A program made the position numbers and the translations under genes. Positions 8,217 through 10,432 of a DNA stretch of 10,432 nucleotides are shown here, piece by piece (position 1 is the stretch's first letter; the number at the start of each line of letters is the position of its first letter). Source of the DNA: an uncultured Clostridia bacterium (GTDB taxonomy: Bacteria > Bacillota > Clostridia > TANB77 > CAG-508); NCBI GenBank assembly GCA_947631385.1, contig CANRLE010000035.1, forward strand, positions 1-10,432. The letters run 5' to 3'. A model generated the notes under the pieces. The model saw nothing but the letters and a program-made list of their open reading frames with translations. It had not been told where the DNA came from and made no database searches.

Positions 8217-8261
8217 AAATTTGTGCAAATTAATACCACCTCTATTAATTTGCACAAATTT
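8217..8261 (-). terminator. 19-bp perfect inverted repeat after gene C (putative 3' end hairpin)
   Basis: Two 19-base arms (8217-8235 and 8243-8261) are perfect reverse complements around a 7-base loop. The repeat starts 17 bases after the stop of gene C, where an operon terminator is expected. Unlike a classical intrinsic terminator, the minus-strand stem is followed by ATTATAAAAAA and not by a U-run, so termination efficiency is uncertain. mRNA 3'-end protection or a DNA operator site are alternatives. The loop on the minus strand reads GAGGTGG, which resembles a ribosome binding site but precedes no convincing gene. Confidence 0.45.
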
Positions 8262-8277
8262 GTTATAATTGATACAT

Positions 8278-8887
8278 TTATCTTCCACTTGCATAAATTG
8301 TAAAATTATATTGCTTAATATTTTCACCATCCTTTGTATCTTGTATATCTTGCAAAGTATTTTTTTCATATTCCCACTCCCAATGAATAACAATTTTTTT
8401 ATTTTCGTTTATTTCTCCCTTTAATTCTTTTTCTAAATCTTCTAATTTTTCATATTTTCTATCTTTTCCTTCTATTTGAAAAACTAGATTTTCTGGTTTA
8501 TTATTCATGCTCTGGAATTGAACTTGATAATTAATTTTTTCATTTGTAATTAAATAAATCTCAAACGCTCCCTTTGTGCCGAGGTGCTATCTTTTCACGC
8601 ACTAATGTATCTTTTTGAATAGTATCTGCTAGTTGTATTTCTTTAAAATCAATATTTTTATATGATACATCAAATATATATTGTTTGTATGTTTGAGTTT
8701 TCGTTTCATTTACATCATCAGCGATTATATTTTCTTGTTCTTTTTTTCCAGAAGAAAATAATTTAAAAAATATTAAATCATCTTGATATCCATTTTCTTC
8801 ATTTTTCTTTTTTTGAATTAAAAGCATAACTAAAATTATAATAATAGCAATGAGTAAAATAGAACTTTTATTTTGCCTTTTCATCAT
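8278..8887 (-). CDS. TasA/camelysin-like protein C, requires +1 frameshift
   Basis: A fused product of about 202 residues. It has a basic start and one hydrophobic segment (about 10-25), then a charged extracellular region that I read as a TasA-like beta-sandwich. Frame 0 runs from 8887 to a UGA at 8561. The remainder is in the +1 frame to the stop at 8278. The shift must lie between a +1-frame TAG just upstream and that UGA, a window of eight sense codons. Paralogue A (APGTKGSF) places it at CCU-CGG (8579-8584), giving APGTKGAF. After the shift, KINYQVQFQ, KLEDLEKEL, HWEWEYE and YNFTIYASG match A's GINYKIDFE, SIEDLENSL, NWEWKYE and YTFDVIVSG. The second ATG (8884) is better spaced from AGGAGG than the first. 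The binding site overlaps the stop of gene B. The family is probable; cell role is unproven. Confidence 0.7.
8579..8584 (-). other. Putative +1 frameshift site CCU CGG in gene C
   Basis: Frame 0 reads GCA CCU CGG CAC and then stops at UGA 8561-8563. Skipping the C at 8581 gives GCA CCU GGC ACA AAG, which encodes APGTK exactly as in paralogue A (GCA CCA GGC ACA AAA). CGG would be codon 103. No Shine-Dalgarno-like stimulator or obvious downstream pseudoknot is visible. Confidence 0.65.
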
Positions 8888-8894
8888 ACCTCCT

Positions 8895-9407
8895 TTAAAC
8901 TTTCATTTGCTCAGAATGTACTTTAATTTGAACATCTTGTAAAATGTCTTCTATAGATTTACTTTTAGTTTTATCATATACGATTTCTAGTTTATAGTAA
9001 TCTTCTTGCATTTCTCCCTTGGGCATTTTCATGTTTTCTGTTTTATTATCATGTAAAGCTATTTCTTTTCCTTCTTTATAAAGTTTAAATGAAATAGTTT
9101 CATCTGTTTTTGATAAGATTTCAATATAATATGTTAAGTCTACTTGTGTTGTCTCTCCATTTTCTCTATGATTTTTTACACGAAAATCATAATATTCTCT
9201 TTCTTTTCTTCCGTTTATTTCTAACACAGGACTGTTTTCTACAACCAAAATAGGTTCTGCAATTTTTGCATTTGCTTCTATATTTGTAGCACTATATTCT
9301 TTTCCTAAACTATATCCAGAAAAAAATAATGCCACTATTATCATACCTATTAATATGAGTATTAGTTCTTGTTTTTTCTTTTTTAATGGTACTTTTTGTT
9401 TTTTCAT
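8895..9407 (-). CDS. Exported TasA-like protein B (unshifted)
   Basis: A 170-residue protein read in one frame. A Lys-rich start is followed by a hydrophobic helix (about 13-31) and then GYSLGKEYSATNIEANAKIAEP, similar in position to the region after the signal segment in gene A. The rest is beta-rich and charged, with YYDFRVKNHRENGE and QVDLTYYIEIL, a pattern seen in TasA/camelysin-type domains. It lacks the WEW block shared by A and C, so it is a more distant member or a minor subunit. ATG at 9407 has AGGAGG five bases upstream. The gene ends 7 bases before gene C, whose ribosome binding site abuts this stop, so the two are likely coupled. It contains no CGG codon and no frameshift. Assignment rests on context and weak pattern. 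Confidence 0.6.
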   Translation of the reverse strand: MKKQKVPLKKKKQELILILIGMIIVALFFSGYSLGKEYSATNIEANAKIAEPILVVENSPVLEINGRKEREYYDFRVKNHRENGETTQVDLTYYIEILSKTDETISFKLYKEGKEIALHDNKTENMKMPKGEMQEDYYKLEIVYDKTKSKSIEDILQDVQIKVHSEQMKV

Positions 9408-9431
9408 TCATACCTCCTCATTTTTTATTTT

Positions 9432-9462
9432 GCAAGGACAAGTTCTTCCTTCTTGTCCTTGC
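9432..9462. other. Intercistronic hairpin between genes A and B
   Basis: An 11-bp perfect stem (GCAAGGACAAG at 9432-9442 and its complement at 9452-9462) encloses a 9-base loop. On the minus strand it lies in the 126-base gap between A and B and is followed by AAAATAAAAAATGAGGAGG, not by a U-run. It is therefore unlikely to be a simple terminator. It could stabilise the 3' end of the A message, or be a processing site that sets A above B and C, or affect access to the gene B ribosome binding site. The rest of the gap (9463-9533) is AT-rich without a recognisable element. Confidence 0.7.
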
Positions 9463-9533
9463 TTCAAATAGAATAGAATAAAATTACTCTAGCCGTTATA
9501 AACATTTTCTAAATTTTTATCATTTAATATGTT

Positions 9534-10119
9534 TTATTGTGGTTCAACTTGTGTTCCTGAAACAATTACATCAAATGTATAAGTAGTTATTTCTTGAGCT
9601 TCTTTAGTATCAATTTTATCATTAGCAGCAATTTCCATTTCTTCTCCTGTTTCATATTTCCATTCCCAATTAATGGTTAATGTTCTTGTTTTGTTTGAGT
9701 CATTAGCAGGAATTGTGCCAGATAAAGAATTTTCTAAATCTTCTATTGAATCATATTCTTGCCCGACCATTATAGCTAAATTTTAAATTTGTTGGTTTGG
9801 TTCCTTTTTCTTCAAAATCAATTTTATAATTAATTCCTACATCAGAACCTGTTCCATCTACCATAATATTAAAACTTCCTTTTGTGCCTGGTGCAATTTT
9901 GTTGTCTACTAGAGTTTCATTATTACATGTAGAAGTTAATTGAATGTTTTGTACTTGTTCCTTTTGTCCATTTACTTGAAAATTCCATGTAGCTACTTCT
10001 GCTATTCCGTCTCCTCTCACTTCTGATACGTATTTAGCAAAACTTTGTCCTCCAACAAATGATAGAATTATGCATGATAAAATAGCAAGTATACAGATTA
10101 TTTTTTTCTTTTTACTCAA
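9534..10119 (-). CDS. TasA/camelysin-like protein A, requires +1 frameshift
   Basis: First gene of the operon, with a fused product of about 194 residues. The N-terminus is a signal peptide: Lys-rich, hydrophobic core about 8-23, then FVGGQSFAKYVSEVRG, resembling SipW-type signal peptides that end near GG-x-[ST]-[FY]-A. EVATWNFQVNG and IAPGTKGSFNIMVDG follow, as in TasA-like matrix-fibre proteins. Frame 0 stops at UGA 9751-9753. The C-terminal 76 residues lie in the +1 frame and include EYDSIEDLENSL, NWEWKYE and YTFDVIVSG, all paralleled in gene C. The slip must occur between a +1-frame TAA and the UGA. The only unusual codon there is CGG at 9763-9765 (codon 119). The start is TTG at 10119 with AGGAGG eight bases upstream. 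No SipW peptidase gene is in the window. Confidence 0.72.
9763..9768 (-). other. Putative +1 frameshift site GGU CGG in gene A
   Basis: Frame 0 reads UAU AAU GGU CGG GCA and stops at UGA four codons after GGU CGG. Skipping the C at 9765 gives GGU GGG CAA GAA UAU, which enters the frame encoding GQEYDSIEDL, similar to gene C's KYEKLEDL. The context NNU CGG is shared with the site in gene C, although the two sites lie at different positions in the protein. Confidence 0.62.
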
Positions 10120-10166
10120 TAAGCAGTCCTCCTTTCTTTTTAATTTTTTAGTTTGGATTTTTTTCG

Positions 10167-10193
10167 ATAAAATTTTGAAATAAAATTTTTGAA
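10167..10193. repeat. Direct repeat in the leader of gene A
   Basis: ATAAAATTTTGAA (10167-10179) is followed immediately by ATAAAATTTTTGAA (10180-10193). The pair lies in the predicted 5' untranslated leader between the promoter and the ribosome binding site. Each copy contains the self-complementary AAAATTTT. It may be a regulator site or simply AT-rich sequence. Confidence 0.4.
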
Positions 10194-10223
10194 AAAATGA
10201 TAGAAATTTGAAAATGTAATCTC

Positions 10224-10252
10224 ATTATAGTTTCATATTTGTGAATTGTCAA
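10224..10252 (-). promoter_or_regulatory. Perfect-consensus sigma-A promoter of the TasA-like operon
   Basis: TTGACA (10247-10252) and TATAAT (10224-10229) on the minus strand are separated by exactly 17 bases, a perfect match to the sigma-A consensus. Initiation near 10217 gives a leader of about 98 bases before the TTG start of gene A. The sequence predicts strong constitutive initiation, so any control may act through a repressor, the leader or translation. Confidence 0.88.
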
Positions 10253-10306
10253 CTGTTTTTCATCGCAAATTTCCCCAAAATTCGCCATTATTTTCAGTTG
10301 TTATAT

Positions 10307-10341
10307 AAAAAAGAGGATTTGGGGACGGCCCCATAATCCTC
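10307..10341 (-). terminator. Rho-independent terminator of the upstream gene
   Basis: GAGGATT and TGGGG (10313-10324) pair with CCCCA and AATCCTC (10329-10341) around a 4-base loop, with one bulged base at 10334. On the minus strand the stem is followed by TTTTTT (10307-10312). It begins 15 bases after the stop of the partial gene at the window's right end and isolates it from the TasA-like operon promoter. Confidence 0.92.
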
Positions 10342-10356
10342 ATAATAAACACCGCA

Positions 10357-10432
10357 TTATGATGTTCTTCTCCACATATAAACTGTAATATATGGATCTT
10401 GGACATTTACTGCTTGTCCACTTCCTATTTCT
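10357..10432 (-). CDS. C-terminal end of an unrecognised gene (partial)
   Basis: Only the last 24 residues are visible, ending DPYITVYMWRRTS and a TAA stop at 10357-10359. I chose this frame because it is open to the window edge and its stop lies just before the terminator. A second frame is also open for about 30 codons but is rich in Arg/Cys/Ser and would end inside the terminator stem. No family can be assigned from so short a tail. Confidence 0.55.
   Translation of the reverse strand, partial: EIGSGQAVNVQDPYITVYMWRRTS

Noticed and set aside
8236..8261. A small gene starting at TTG after the GAGGTGG loop
   Set aside because: It would encode only about 12 residues and the putative binding site is part of the inverted-repeat loop.
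8190..8393. A 67-codon open frame on the minus strand overlapping the end of gene C
   Set aside because: It lies in a different frame from the C-terminal half of gene C, runs through the inverted repeat and has no family-like features. The overlapping frame is the one conserved with gene A.
8278..10119. Genes A and C as simple pseudogenes
   Set aside because: Not excluded, but less likely. Both downstream halves stay open and similar to each other, both breaks are +1, and both fall on the only in-frame CGG codons in the window.

Overview
The window is AT-rich DNA (roughly a quarter G+C by eye) in which every gene I can support is read from the minus strand. SepF, an endonuclease-type MutL (DQHA and CPHGRP motifs), strong AGGAGG ribosome binding sites and consensus sigma-A promoters point to a Bacillota chromosome, most likely an uncultured anaerobic member of Clostridia. 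I cannot name the genus.

In order of transcription (right to left): the 3' end of an unrecognised gene and its rho-independent terminator (10307-10432). Next comes a perfect-consensus promoter (10224-10252) that drives a three-gene operon of small exported, TasA/camelysin-like beta-sandwich proteins: A (9534-10119), B (8895-9407) and C (8278-8887). A and C are clear paralogues. The operon ends at a 19-bp perfect inverted repeat (8217-8261). A second promoter (8174-8202) then starts a tightly packed housekeeping operon: an HD-domain phosphohydrolase, a divergent SecD-like and a shortened SecF-like protein, MutL, a small four-helix membrane protein, MiaA and an HlyD-like membrane-fusion protein. 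After a 124-bp gap with its own promoter lies sepF, which runs off the left end.

The main discovery candidate is in the TasA-like operon. A and C cannot be read in a single frame. Each needs one +1 shift, and in each the extra base falls at an in-frame CGG codon (CCU CGG in C, GGU CGG in A). I searched the whole window for CGG. These are the only two in-frame CGG codons in any gene here, out of about 3,000 codons. The sequence after each shift site stays open and stays similar between the paralogues (the NWEWKYE / HWEWEYE block and the C-terminal strand). The simplest reading is programmed +1 frameshifting, or four-base decoding, at a codon the cell otherwise avoids. This resembles the Ty1 CUU AGG C mechanism, here used to express surface-fibre-like proteins. 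Two independent mutations or sequencing indels remain possible.

A second point of interest is the SecD/SecF-like pair. It keeps the overall architecture but appears to lack the conserved transmembrane aspartates of the proton relay, and the SecF-like partner also lacks its last helices.
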